Shown here: positions 23,651-32,815 of the stretch, in pieces | How positions within the stretch are numbered: position 1 is the first letter of the stretch | Layout: each line of letters starts with the position of its first letter | Source: Halalkalibacter krulwichiae | GTDB lineage: Bacteria > Bacillota > Bacilli > Bacillales > Bacillaceae_D | Length of the DNA: 64,000 nucleotides | Assembly: GCF_002109385.1 (NCBI RefSeq) | Contig: NZ_CP020814.1 | Location: forward strand, 4,053,501 to 4,117,500 | Direction: 5' to 3' | Notes under the pieces: model-generated | What the model was told of the DNA's origin: nothing | What the model saw: only the letters and a program-made list of their open reading frames with translations | Databases searched by the model: none | Translations under genes and position numbers: made by a program

Positions 23651-23682
23651 TCGACAAATCTCGGGGCGTGCCAGGCACCACC
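23651..23682. repeat. REP-like element, GTGCC-A-GGCAC family (copy B)
   Basis: TCGACAAATCTCGGGG then CGTGCCAGGCACC. It is identical over 29 bases to the copy at 27537-27567 and ends one base from the opuAC stop codon. Confidence 0.8.
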
Positions 23683-24576
23683 CTACTCCACTAAATCCTC
23701 AATCGACTCAACATCCATATAAGCAGGCACTACTAACCCTAGCTTCGTTCCAGTTAAGTTTGAACCTAAGTCTTCAAACTGACCTTCATATTCAGCGTAG
23801 TAATCCGCATGCGTTGTTGGCAACCACGCACCTACCATTGCATCACCACTACCACTTGCAATTCCAGCCCACATTGGACCTGCGTCAACTTGTACCAAAT
23901 CAACATCAAATCCGATGCTTTCAAGTGCATATTCGACAACGTGTGAGCTAGCAATTACATCATCCCATGCTACATAAAGAAGTGTTAACTCTTCACCGTC
24001 AACCTCGTTTACTCCTTCCGTCCACGTACTAACTAACTCTTCATTTTCGCTTGCCCATTGGGCTGCAGCGTCACTTGGGTTTTGACCTTCTTGAATTAAG
24101 TTCATAACTGTTTCTAAGTGTTCCGGTCCCCAATTAAATTGATCAAGAAGCTGATAACCTTCAGGGTGATCTTCTTGTAATCCTTGACGAGCAATTGTGT
24201 GGACATCTTCAGCTCCACCATAAACGCCTTTTGGATCATCTAAGTATTTTAAGTCAAAAGCTGCAAATTTCCAGTGTGGACTCCAGCCTGTTACAATAAT
24301 TGGCTCCTCATTGTCATAAGCTCTCTTTAAAGCGGCAGTCATTGCAGCACCCGAACCCTCGACGATGTTCCAATCTTCAAGACCGTATTCAGGTACTACT
24401 TCATTGATTGTTAGATTCATAATTCCTGCACCAGGGTCAATTCCTACGATCGTGTGATCAAACTGCTCCCCTACAGAACTTGTTTCCGATGTACCACTTG
24501 TTTCTTCTCCTCCACATGCAGCTAACCCTAACGTTAGTGCTACTGCGGATGTGATTCCTACTAATTTTTTTAACAT
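23683..24576 (-). CDS. opuAC: Glycine betaine-binding lipoprotein OpuAC
   Basis: This 297-aa solute receptor has a lipoprotein signal (LGLAACGG, Cys21), a Ser/Thr/Glu linker and an OpuAC/ProX-type substrate-binding fold. Trp residues that can build the aromatic betaine cage appear in VTGWSPHWKFAAF, in DAGPMWAGIASG and in VGAWLPTTHADYY. It binds compatible solutes outside the membrane and hands them to OpuAB. It overlaps the end of opuAB by one base. The extracytoplasmic part is rich in Asp/Glu. Confidence 0.93.
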   Translation of the reverse strand: MLKKLVGITSAVALTLGLAACGGEETSGTSETSSVGEQFDHTIVGIDPGAGIMNLTINEVVPEYGLEDWNIVEGSGAAMTAALKRAYDNEEPIIVTGWSPHWKFAAFDLKYLDDPKGVYGGAEDVHTIARQGLQEDHPEGYQLLDQFNWGPEHLETVMNLIQEGQNPSDAAAQWASENEELVSTWTEGVNEVDGEELTLLYVAWDDVIASSHVVEYALESIGFDVDLVQVDAGPMWAGIASGSGDAMVGAWLPTTHADYYAEYEGQFEDLGSNLTGTKLGLVVPAYMDVESIEDLVE

Positions 24577-25424
24577 TACACAGTTCCCCCTTGTTTTTTC
24601 TTTCCTATATTTTGAGTGAGGCGGTCTAGTAAAATAGCCATAATGACGATCGCTAAACCAGCTTCAAACCCTGCACCTGTTCGAATTTGTGTCACAGCAC
24701 GATAGACTTCTGTTCCAAGTCCAGGAGCACCAACCATCGATGCGATGACAACCATTGATAAAGCAAGCATGATGCTTTGGTTAATCCCAGCCAAAATCGT
24801 TGGCATAGCTAAAGGCAGTTGAACTTTGACGAGCTTTTGTTTCGTTGTTGAACCAAATGCTTCTGTTGCCTCAATTAAATCAGCTGGCACTTGCTTAATT
24901 CCAAGAATCGTTAGACGAATCGTTGGTGGCATTGAGAAGATAACCGATGCAATAACGCCCGGTACAACACCAATACTAAAGAAAAAGATTGCTGGTAATA
25001 AGTAGACAAAAGCCGGCATCGTTTGCATCAAGTCTAAGATCGGCGTAATCACTTGTCGTGCTCGTTCACTTTGTGATGCCCAAATACCAACTGGGATTCC
25101 AATGACGATTGAAATCAATACCGCCGTCAACACGAGCGCTAACGTCTCTAGCATTTGTCCCCAGTAACCTAGATTATCAATTAGAAAAAGCCCCGCGAAT
25201 GCAAATATCGCAATTCTATTATTACAAACCTTCCAAGCTAGTAAACTGACAAGAATCATTAAAATAATCGAAGGGATAAAACCTAAACCTGAAACGATTC
25301 CTTCTACGAAAAACCTAATACCAGTCGAAATTCCATCAAACAATCCGCCAAACGAATTAATCATCCAATTTACTAACACATCAATCCAATCAGCTAAAGG
25401 GAGTCTCGGTAGAATTCCTTCCAC
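24576..25424 (-). CDS. opuAB: Glycine betaine ABC transporter permease OpuAB
   Basis: A 282-aa permease with an amphipathic N-terminus (LADWIDVLVNWMINSFGG) and about seven to eight membrane helices. The ABC permease EAA motif is EATEAFGSTTKQKLVKVQLPLAMPTILAGI in the cytoplasmic loop near 180-205. It forms the dimeric pore for betaine uptake with OpuAA. It begins one base after the opuAA stop. Confidence 0.93.
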   Translation of the reverse strand: MEGILPRLPLADWIDVLVNWMINSFGGLFDGISTGIRFFVEGIVSGLGFIPSIILMILVSLLAWKVCNNRIAIFAFAGLFLIDNLGYWGQMLETLALVLTAVLISIVIGIPVGIWASQSERARQVITPILDLMQTMPAFVYLLPAIFFFSIGVVPGVIASVIFSMPPTIRLTILGIKQVPADLIEATEAFGSTTKQKLVKVQLPLAMPTILAGINQSIMLALSMVVIASMVGAPGLGTEVYRAVTQIRTGAGFEAGLAIVIMAILLDRLTQNIGKKKQGGTV

Positions 25425-25425
25425 G

Positions 25426-26673
25426 TTACATCACCTCCTTAGCTAACGGTACTTCTGGTTCACTAACTTCATTAATATACTGTTCGTTCCCTGCAAGAGC
25501 ACCAATCACCGCACCTCTAATGAGAATTCCTTTTAATCGGTTATTCTCATCTGTCACCGCAACCGGGATCGTTGATGTGGACACTTTATCAAATAAGTCG
25601 ATTAAAACCGTGTCTGTTTGAACGACATTGATCTCCTTGTCCAAGTAAGCCTCGATCGACTCATTTCTCTCAGCTGCTTTTGACGTGTCTTTTGCGGTAA
25701 TGGCACCGAGAAGTTTTTGCTGCTTATCGACGACATAGATTGAAGAGATTCCTAAGCCCTTCATTAGTTTCAGAGCAACACGAGGACCTTTATCAATTTG
25801 AACCGTCTCCGCACGCTTCATGACATGTTGCGCCGTAAGGACTTTCGCAAGATCAACATCCTCTACGAACCTCTCGACATATTCATTAGAAGGGTTCATT
25901 AATATTTCTTCCGGTGTTCCAATTTGTACGATGTTTCCATCCTTCATAAGAGCGATTCTGTCACCGATCCGTAGCGCCTCATCTAAATCGTGGGTAATGA
26001 AGACAATCGTTTTTTCCATCGTAGATTGTAATTCTAGCAACTCATCCTGCATATCTTTTCGAATTAAAGGATCCAATGCACTAAAGGCTTCATCCATTAA
26101 AAGAACATCAGGATCATTTGCCAGCGCTCTCGCAAGCCCCACACGTTGCTGCATTCCACCACTTAGTTGATCAGGATATTGATTTTCATAACCTTTAAGT
26201 CCAACTAACTCTAATGCTTCTAATGCCTTTTCACTTCGATCAGCCTTTTCAACACCTTGAATCTCTAACCCATACTCCGTGTTTTCAAGCACCGTTTTGT
26301 GAGGGAACAAGGCAAACTTTTGAAAGACCATACTAATTTTCTTTCTTCTTACTTCCCTTAATTCTTCCTTGCTCAACTTCACGATATCTTTTCCATCAAT
26401 TTGAACTTGCCCCATTGTCGGGTCAATCAGACGATTAAGCATTCGTACTAACGTCGATTTTCCACTTCCGGATAATCCCATGATGACAAAGATCTCACCT
26501 GACTTCACTTCAAAGGACGCTCGGTTAACCCCAACCGTTGAACCTGTTTCCTTTAAAATTTCTTCCTTGGATTTTCCTTCTTTCGTTAGCTGTATCGCCT
26601 TCTTTGATGATTTTCCAAAGATCTTGGTCACATCACTAACTTTTATTTTTATGTTTTCCTCCATTTTTTTCAC
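25426..26673 (-). CDS. opuAA: Glycine betaine ABC transporter ATP-binding protein OpuAA
   Basis: A 415-aa ATPase with a family-specific N-terminal extension (KIFGKSSKKAIQLTKEGKSKEEIL), Walker A GLSGSGKST (about 70-78), Q-loop FQKFALFPHKT, signature LSGGMQQR, Walker B VLLMDEAFSALDP and a C-terminal pair of CBS domains (about 285-400), which in this family respond to ionic strength or c-di-AMP. It is first in opuAA-AB-AC, so the three act together in osmoprotection. Control by the divergent GbsR-type regulator is likely. Confidence 0.94.
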   Translation of the reverse strand: MKKMEENIKIKVSDVTKIFGKSSKKAIQLTKEGKSKEEILKETGSTVGVNRASFEVKSGEIFVIMGLSGSGKSTLVRMLNRLIDPTMGQVQIDGKDIVKLSKEELREVRRKKISMVFQKFALFPHKTVLENTEYGLEIQGVEKADRSEKALEALELVGLKGYENQYPDQLSGGMQQRVGLARALANDPDVLLMDEAFSALDPLIRKDMQDELLELQSTMEKTIVFITHDLDEALRIGDRIALMKDGNIVQIGTPEEILMNPSNEYVERFVEDVDLAKVLTAQHVMKRAETVQIDKGPRVALKLMKGLGISSIYVVDKQQKLLGAITAKDTSKAAERNESIEAYLDKEINVVQTDTVLIDLFDKVSTSTIPVAVTDENNRLKGILIRGAVIGALAGNEQYINEVSEPEVPLAKEVM

Positions 26674-26766
26674 CTCGTTTAATTCGCCGCTTAGGACTTT
26701 TTTATTATAGCTTGATTGATTCTATTGACTCAAACAGTATATTCAACCTGTTTCATCCATATAGTT

Positions 26767-26786
26767 CGTTTAATATTTATTAAACG
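26767..26786. promoter_or_regulatory. Dyad between opuA and the GbsR-type gene
   Basis: CGTTTAATA and TATTAAACG are exact inverse complements separated by TT. It lies in the divergent intergenic region, about 95 bases before opuAA and 130 before the regulator gene, a good candidate operator for the latter. Confidence 0.5.
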
Positions 26787-26917
26787 TATTGAACGACGAC
26801 ATTCTTTACACATCCTCTTAAATGGTCCAACTTCCACTAGAAAAGCAAACTTTACAATCTTCTCTTGAATAGGTAGTCTTAACATAGCGAAAGTAGTCTA
26901 TATAGGATGTGAGATAG

Positions 26918-27460
26918 ATGAACGACAACGAAGCATTACAACAGTCCAGAACAAGGGTGATCGAAGCCATTTCGCAAAATATGTACCTATATGGAGTCAG
27001 CCCTTCCATCGGACGTCTATACTGTCTTCTTTTCTTTTCAGATAAACCATTAACACTCGATGAAATGAAAGAAGAACTCGGAATGAGCAAAGCAAGTATG
27101 AGCCTCGCCGTTAGAACCTTACTTGATTTACAAATGGTTGAAAAGACTTGGAAGAAAGGCGTAAGAAAAGATTTATACGTAGTCAATGACGACTCGTACC
27201 AACGCTTTTTTGATTACTTTACAACAAAATGGCGATCAGCCTTGACGATGAATACAAGTGCGATAAAAAAAACCCTTTCTGAGCTACAACAGCTCCTTGC
27301 AAATCCGGACACGTCTGAAGACGTTCGCAAGCATGCCCAAACTGATATTGAAAAACTCGAAAGATGGGTCGAATATTACGGTTGGCTCGGCAAACTCATC
27401 GACAGCTTTGAAACAAAGGAAATCCTCGACTTTATTCCGATTGAGGAGAAGAAGGAATAA
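26918..27460 (+). CDS. GbsR/OpcR-family (MarR-like) transcriptional regulator
   Basis: A 180-aa protein, the same length as B. subtilis GbsR. It has a winged helix-turn-helix (DKPLTLDEMKEELGMSKASMSLAVRTLLDLQMVEKTWKK as the recognition part, about 50-85) and a helical C-terminal dimer region ending KEILDFIPIEEKKE. Members of this family repress compatible-solute uptake or synthesis genes. Its place divergent from opuA suggests that it regulates opuA (an OpuAR-type role), which is inference. Confidence 0.88.
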   Translation: MNDNEALQQSRTRVIEAISQNMYLYGVSPSIGRLYCLLFFSDKPLTLDEMKEELGMSKASMSLAVRTLLDLQMVEKTWKKGVRKDLYVVNDDSYQRFFDYFTTKWRSALTMNTSAIKKTLSELQQLLANPDTSEDVRKHAQTDIEKLERWVEYYGWLGKLIDSFETKEILDFIPIEEKKE

Positions 27461-27468
27461 AGGGACCA

Positions 27469-27511
27469 AGAAAATCCTTACGACAGTGAAACACGGTCGT
27501 AAGGATTTTTT
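27469..27511. terminator. Bidirectional terminator between gbsR-like gene and amylase
   Basis: AAAATCCTTACGAC / GTCGTAAGGATTTT stem with an 11-base loop, followed by TTTTTT on the plus strand and by A-rich sequence on the other side. The amylase stop codon (27478-27480) lies inside the stem, which suggests that the present amylase frame runs into an older terminator. Confidence 0.8.
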
Positions 27512-30024
27512 GTGCTGTGTGTGCTTTTTTGGTTAATCGACAAATCTCGGGGCGTGCCAGGCACCCCCAGACGACCAGAAACTTCAAAAATCTCAAATCC
27601 TTGTTCTTCCACTGTTACCTCAATCGTCCCTCTTTTCGCTGGCTTCCTTTCTTGAGTTAACACATTTTTCAACCTCGCATTTGTCAGTCGGTCTTGTTGA
27701 TACAGTTCGGCTAAATCAAATGTTTGTTCAGCTCCTTTATTCACGAAAACGAGTAAGCGTGCGTCTTGATCCTCACGCTCAAACACAAGCACATCATCAT
27801 TTACAAATATCTCTTTGAACGTCCCTGTGCGCAAAGCAGAATACTCCGCTCTTAAGGCAATGATGTCTTGATAATGGGCAAATAGATCAGGATCTTGCTC
27901 TTCCTTATTCCAAATCATCATTTCGCGATACCAGCGATCTTTCCAGTCACTATAGTGATGATGGTTTCCACTTTGTGACATGCCGACTTCCGTTCCGTAA
28001 TAAATCATCGGTGCCCCAGGTAACGTAAATTGAGTAAAGGACGCAAGCTTTAGCTTATTGCTGTCATTCCCCGCTTCATATAAAAAGCGCGGTACATCAT
28101 GGTTATCCAAAAAGGTCGTCATCACGTATTCTGGATGATACGTCGCTTCATTTTCTTTGAGTAAGTTGCTAACCTGTTTCATCGAACCGTTGTTGGCAAA
28201 AGTTTGTTTAAACGTATCGTGAAAGCCAAAATCAAGAGCTCCATCTAACTTTCCAGAGTAGGAGTTGATCTTTTCTCGGCTGTCCCAAACCTCACCAAAA
28301 ATAAAATAGTCTTGATCCATCTGTTTCACTGCATGGCGGAAGTCTACCCAGAAGCTGTAGCTCGGCCCCTTCGCATAATCTAAACGGTACCCATCAAAGT
28401 CAACCTCCTCCAACCAGAAAGGAATAACTTCCTCAAGCATCCAGTCTCTTGTAGCTTGATTGTCATTATTCAACTGTGGCAGACTTTCAACTCCGTAAAA
28501 GGTTTCATAAGAGCCGTCTTCGTAAAATGTATAATAATCGTAGTAAGGACTATTTTCCCCATTTTTCAAAGCATCTTGAAAGAAAGGATGTTCACTTGAA
28601 CTATGGTTTGGAACCATATCATAAACGACTTTCATGTCACGCTCATGAGCTTTCGCAATTAACTCTTTTAACACTTCAAGTGAACCAAAGTTCTTATCTA
28701 CATCTAGAAAGTCCATCGGATGATAGCCATGAGAGTATGGGCCTTCAAAAACAGGCGATAAGTAAAGCGTATTAACCCCTAATTCATCTAAGTAATCGAG
28801 CTTTTCAATAATGCCTTCAAGGTCGCCACCCATCCAACCTTTTAATGCTTCCTCTAACCCAACTTCCTCAACATCAACTGTATCGTAATTGTTCTTTTCG
28901 TTTCCATCTTTAAAACGGTCAACAAAGATGTGATAAATAACGGCATCTTTTGCCCAATCTGGAGATGTGAACTCATCTACATAATAAGCAAATTCAGTAG
29001 CCTCTGTAGAAACTAAGCTATTCGTATCCGCAAACTGAGAACCTTCACCCTCTTCATTCCAAATATCCACCTTATACTTAACAGGGGTCTCATTCGCTTG
29101 AGCAGGAATCTTCCCTTCTAACACAGAGACATAGCCACGACCTCTTTCATCTGTTGACACGACGCTCATCGGAACAGCTTGCCCTACATAAGCTTCCCCT
29201 CTTGCCCCTTGTGGTGAAGCACCATCTGTTGTAAAGTAAATGCTCCCATCGGTAATCGGGCCATAATGCTCGACTTCAACGGTAACCGTAACGTCATCCT
29301 TTTCATTTGGGATAAATGGCGAATGGTGAAAATCATGATTGACGTTACTTGCAATCGGAATTCCTGTCCAAGCTGCCACTGTATCCTCAACGATATTTTC
29401 CTCTTCTGTGAACGTAACAGTACGGTGGTGATCTCTTACTTCTTGGTACTTTGCATCACCTAAACCATAGCGATATCGCAACTCTTCACCAGCAGGTCCT
29501 CTTAACGTAATCGAATAGAGTCCATCTTCTTCCATCGTCATTCGTGTCACTTCATAATTAAAGCTATTCATACTGGAGGCAACGGTTAAGGCAGCCCAAT
29601 CTGGAGTCTCTTCCGGAACGCTCACCCGCAACGTTACTTGTCCATCGTATGCCGTAGCCGGTCGAACATCAATCAGCCTCTCCTCATCTGGATGAAAGAC
29701 AAACTGATAGTCCCCTGTCTGAGGAATCGTATACTCTAAATTAGCACCTGGCATCCATTCGCCATCATAGACAAACTTGTACTCTACCTTTTGACCACCT
29801 ACAAAGGAAATAGGCTCCGTAATCCAGACACCCTCTTCCTCATTAAACAGCAAAGAATGATCATTGCCATCCCACCGCAAAGGATCGACACTTCCCCTTA
29901 GTACAACACTGTCATACCGATCCGCATCACCAGACCACTGACCATGAACCGGTTGGACAAACGTTGGCGCAAACATAATCAACAACAAGATCATCGACAA
30001 AAACAAAACAGAAAATCGCTTCAT
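27478..30024 (-). CDS. Secreted GH13-family alpha-amylase/neopullulanase-like enzyme
   Basis: This 848-aa exoenzyme has a Sec signal (residues 1-28, cleavage likely after HG), two or three N-terminal beta-sandwich starch-binding modules (about 35-345; the first is CBM20/48-like) and a GH13 catalytic barrel from about 355 to 740. The four conserved regions are DMVPNHSS (469-476), DGYRLDYA with nucleophile Asp549, FGEVWD with acid Glu578, and FLDNHDVPR with Asp643. A C-terminal beta domain follows. The last 33 residues (from SGRLGVPGTPRDLS on) are encoded by a REP element and a terminator, so they are not native. The ribosome site is GGAGGGTGT. It degrades alpha-glucans outside the cell. Confidence 0.92.
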   Translation of the reverse strand: MKRFSVLFLSMILLLIMFAPTFVQPVHGQWSGDADRYDSVVLRGSVDPLRWDGNDHSLLFNEEEGVWITEPISFVGGQKVEYKFVYDGEWMPGANLEYTIPQTGDYQFVFHPDEERLIDVRPATAYDGQVTLRVSVPEETPDWAALTVASSMNSFNYEVTRMTMEEDGLYSITLRGPAGEELRYRYGLGDAKYQEVRDHHRTVTFTEEENIVEDTVAAWTGIPIASNVNHDFHHSPFIPNEKDDVTVTVEVEHYGPITDGSIYFTTDGASPQGARGEAYVGQAVPMSVVSTDERGRGYVSVLEGKIPAQANETPVKYKVDIWNEEGEGSQFADTNSLVSTEATEFAYYVDEFTSPDWAKDAVIYHIFVDRFKDGNEKNNYDTVDVEEVGLEEALKGWMGGDLEGIIEKLDYLDELGVNTLYLSPVFEGPYSHGYHPMDFLDVDKNFGSLEVLKELIAKAHERDMKVVYDMVPNHSSSEHPFFQDALKNGENSPYYDYYTFYEDGSYETFYGVESLPQLNNDNQATRDWMLEEVIPFWLEEVDFDGYRLDYAKGPSYSFWVDFRHAVKQMDQDYFIFGEVWDSREKINSYSGKLDGALDFGFHDTFKQTFANNGSMKQVSNLLKENEATYHPEYVMTTFLDNHDVPRFLYEAGNDSNKLKLASFTQFTLPGAPMIYYGTEVGMSQSGNHHHYSDWKDRWYREMMIWNKEEQDPDLFAHYQDIIALRAEYSALRTGTFKEIFVNDDVLVFEREDQDARLLVFVNKGAEQTFDLAELYQQDRLTNARLKNVLTQERKPAKRGTIEVTVEEQGFEIFEVSGRLGVPGTPRDLSINQKSTHSTKNPYDRVSLS
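27537..27567. repeat. REP-like element inside the amylase frame (copy C)
   Basis: Same 29 bases as at 23651. Read on the minus strand it encodes GVPGTPRDLS of the amylase tail. The insertion has displaced the original stop codon. Confidence 0.8.
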
Positions 30025-30062
30025 CCGACACCCTCCAAATCCAAATTATCGAAACCGCTTTA

Positions 30063-30076
30063 ATAAAACGCTTACA
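30063..30076 (-). promoter_or_regulatory. Candidate CcpA (cre) site upstream of the amylase
   Basis: Minus strand TGTAAGCGTTTTAT matches the first ten positions of the cre consensus TGWAANCGNTNWCA, 40-50 bases before the ATG. A second partial match, GGAAAGCGTTTGCG, starts at 30180. Catabolite repression of a secreted amylase is expected, but the match is partial. Confidence 0.4.
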
Positions 30077-30433
30077 TTAATCTTATTGGGAAAACAGACT
30101 AACTTCAAGCCCTTTTCCAGATGAATAACAAAAATGATTATATAGAACGAGCAATTATGTGCAACACACAGCGCAAACAGGAAAGCGTTTGCGCAATAGT
30201 AGTAAAAAAGGTACAATTTTTTTACTCTATCACTATGAGCTAAAGAATAATATTCCTAACTTTAGCTAGAATTCAAGAAACGTCTAACAGCTTATAGCAC
30301 TGTTCTAACAGATTTACTGAAATTTGCTAACAAAACAAGTACAGCAAAATAAACCTATAAAAGCATCTCCTCCATGGATGTTGCTTTACTTATGTGGATA
30401 TGTAATTCCCAAAAAAAATTATCACTCTTTATT

Positions 30434-30545
30434 TCTGTGGATAGCCACTATTATGTGGAAAAATCTCTGAATAAGTAAGGGTTTTTCCACCGTTTGAGAA
30501 TGAGGTATCCTATTGTTTTGTTTTCTGATTGCTAATAATCCACAG
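30434..30545. repeat. Structured intergenic element, copy 1 (TCTGTGGATA...AATCCACAG ends)
   Basis: Ends TCTGTGGATA and ATCCACAG are inverse, and inside them TGTGGAAAAA (30454) faces TTTTTCCAC (30482-30490). The element of about 112 bases shares its ends, inner stem and the CTCTG-ATAAGT stretch with 51841-51942. It lies in the 530-base gap between the amylase start and the lipoprotein gene; the rest of the gap (30077-30433) has no gene that I can support. Confidence 0.6.
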
Positions 30546-30556
30546 CTCAACTCTAA

Positions 30557-31480
30557 CTATTTATAAATAGTACCTGACATCAAACCAACTGAAACTAAGG
30601 CTTCATTAACCGGTGTACTTATAGTCGATGTATCGGTATAAAACTCATTTAGAGCTTCAATGAAATAAAACTCACTTTCCTCAATTACATACCCATTTTG
30701 ATCTAAGTTATATAAGGCATTCGAAATAGCATGGAATTTTTTATTATCTGTTAAACCAATCCAATCATAGCCATTCATTCCTTTTATAGATGTATCCGAG
30801 TCTTTGCTTGTCTCTAACTTGGCTGATGAATTAGAAGGCACAGATGTTAAAATCGTATTCACTCCTTCTCTGATAATGTCACCAGCTGTTGAGTAAAGGA
30901 CTGTGTTTAGAGCTTCTTTAGAGTTGCTCTCTTTTTCTTTAAGTGTGAGACCACTTTCTTTCCCAGACAAAACCATTTCCTTTTCTAACTTATCTAATTG
31001 AATATGCAATTCTTCACTTGCCTTCTCACCTACTTCTCTGTCAATCCCTACGTTAACGGCTACAATGGTAAAAGATTTAAGATTAATTCGATAAGTAGGA
31101 AACTCTTTATCACTATAATAAACCTCTAACGCATTAAGAAATCTCCCATCGTTAGGAAGCAATTCACTGAACTTTTCATTATACGTTTCATAAAGTTCAA
31201 CCAAATATTCGTATTGTTCACTTATTTCCTTTTCTGCAAATGCATCATCCATCACAATCGTAAGGTAATTAAAATCGAAATCCTCTTCAATTGTATGTTC
31301 ATACTCTCGAATATACTCGTTTGAACTTAAGAATTCATCTCTCTCTTCTTCCGTCGGAGCAGCCTTTTCTACCTCCTGTTCTACCGTACTAACAGGTTCT
31401 TCATTAGTAGTAGAAGAACAAGCGGTAATAAACAGAAGTATTGTTATCATCAATAGAAGCTTGTTCATACGTAACCTCAA
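30557..31480 (-). CDS. Predicted lipoprotein of unknown function
   Basis: This 307-aa protein has a lipoprotein signal (MITILLFITACSS, with the lipidated Cys at about residue 21), then a Glu-rich, mostly helical soluble region. The start is probably the Met at residue 5 (MNKLLLM). No domain is recognisable. It follows the SHOCT-protein gene by 5 bases and is co-transcribed with it, so the two may work together at the membrane. Confidence 0.7.
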   Translation of the reverse strand: MRLRMNKLLLMITILLFITACSSTTNEEPVSTVEQEVEKAAPTEEERDEFLSSNEYIREYEHTIEEDFDFNYLTIVMDDAFAEKEISEQYEYLVELYETYNEKFSELLPNDGRFLNALEVYYSDKEFPTYRINLKSFTIVAVNVGIDREVGEKASEELHIQLDKLEKEMVLSGKESGLTLKEKESNSKEALNTVLYSTAGDIIREGVNTILTSVPSNSSAKLETSKDSDTSIKGMNGYDWIGLTDNKKFHAISNALYNLDQNGYVIEESEFYFIEALNEFYTDTSTISTPVNEALVSVGLMSGTIYK

Positions 31481-31485
31481 TCCTT

Positions 31486-32334
31486 TTACTCAGATATGAT
31501 TTTTTTCTTTTGAATATCAAATTCTTCTTCGGTAATAATTCCCTCTTTAAATAGGTCATGTAACTTTCTTATCTCATCAGCATGAATATACGTATTTTGC
31601 TTTTGACCACTCTCAAGTTCTATGTTCGTTTGAGCGTTCATTACCTTGTCTTCTTGATCAGCTTGTTTAATCAATACACTGATCAGTTTATGCCAATGGG
31701 TCGCATCTACTAGAGCTTGTTCGTATAACGGATTATCCTTTTTCACTTCCACTTTTTGTTTTAGAAAGGAGATTTCTTGGACCGGCTTTTTCGTATCATT
31801 TACGACGATTTGAAGCTTCACACTTTTTACTTCCTCCGCTGTCTTCTTCTTACCGGATAGACCACCGATTAATGCCCCAACACCACCAACTAGGAGCCCA
31901 CCGATTAACGCTCCGCCAATTTGGCTAGTCCGTGACGTTTTAGTTGTCGAAACCCCATCTTCCAAAATATGAGATTCTAATAGATCTTTATATGAGTAGG
32001 TATCGATAACAAAATCATTATTATCGATAAAATTTACACCCTTTGTTCTCACAAAGCTTATCCGTTTTGAATTCTCATCAATTGCTAGCATCGACGTATG
32101 ATCGCATGAATAAATGCTTTGAGAAGCGTTAAATTCATTAGCTTTGAACTCATCCTCTATCTTCGCTTTCGTAACACTAAACTTTTCATTTTGTTTTGCT
32201 TCATGCTTCGTTCCTATAGAAATCATTATCCCGAATAGCAAAATAAGTAAGATCAAAAAAGCTATTCCTGTTCCAACATTTATCGTAAATCCATATAAAA
32301 CTAAAAAGATTAATATAAATGCTAAACACCCCAT
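31486..32334 (-). CDS. SHOCT-domain membrane protein
   Basis: A 282-aa protein with two N-terminal membrane helices (about 3-42), a soluble central part with a Gly-rich stretch (IGGALIGGLLVGGVGALIGG near 135-155, glycine-zipper-like) and a C-terminal SHOCT domain (EIRKLHDLFKEGIITEEEFDIQKKKII). SHOCT domains are short helical hairpins that mediate oligomer contacts. It is the first gene of a two-gene unit with the lipoprotein at 30557. Function unknown. Confidence 0.8.
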   Translation of the reverse strand: MGCLAFILIFLVLYGFTINVGTGIAFLILLILLFGIMISIGTKHEAKQNEKFSVTKAKIEDEFKANEFNASQSIYSCDHTSMLAIDENSKRISFVRTKGVNFIDNNDFVIDTYSYKDLLESHILEDGVSTTKTSRTSQIGGALIGGLLVGGVGALIGGLSGKKKTAEEVKSVKLQIVVNDTKKPVQEISFLKQKVEVKKDNPLYEQALVDATHWHKLISVLIKQADQEDKVMNAQTNIELESGQKQNTYIHADEIRKLHDLFKEGIITEEEFDIQKKKIISE

Positions 32335-32622
32335 GAAAACTCCCCCCGACGTTTATCTATCTATATAAAATATACCATTAAAATAGTAATATTCTTATTG
32401 TTTTTAAGATTATGGTCTAGTTGTGGCAGATAGCAAAATTTACCTTCTCTATAAAACTATCCCCGCATTCTACAACCAACTCCCAATCCTACCAAGCCCC
32501 CCAAAATTACGCGCGCTTAAACCCTACTGCATTAATGCATTAAAGTGTACATTGTGCCGGCGGGGCACGCACGCAACACGCCGTTCGCCCGACTTCTGAA
32601 CGCATGAGCATAGAGGTAAAGC

Positions 32623-32655
32623 AAAAAAGCCCTGCTTCCCAAGAGGGAAAACAGG
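32623..32655 (-). terminator. Rho-independent terminator of the long nag operon
   Basis: Minus strand CCTGTTTTCCC / GGGAAGCAGG stem with a 4-base loop, followed by GCTTTTTT. It lies behind the REP cluster that follows the first nagB gene. Confidence 0.75.
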
Positions 32656-32673
32656 ACCAGTTCTTTGCTTTTT

Positions 32674-32790
32674 GAAGCAGGGGGACGGTTCTTTCGCTTC
32701 CTCGCGAAGCAGGGGACGGTTCTTTCGCTTCCTCGGGGGAGACAAGCATTACCTTCACTTAAGGAAGCATTAGAACCGTCCCCACGCTCC
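32674..32790. repeat. REP cluster, GGGACGGTTCT family, after nagB
   Basis: Two direct copies (32674-32700 and 32706-32732, GGGACGGTTCTTTCGCTTC) and one inverted copy (32764-32790, GAACCGTCCCCACGCTCC). They fill the space between the nagB stop and its terminator. Apparent overlapping reading frames here are repeats, not genes. The rest of 32335-32620 shows no gene. Confidence 0.85.
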
Positions 32791-32815
32791 CACCTCGCTT
32801 CCCCCACGCTTCTCC

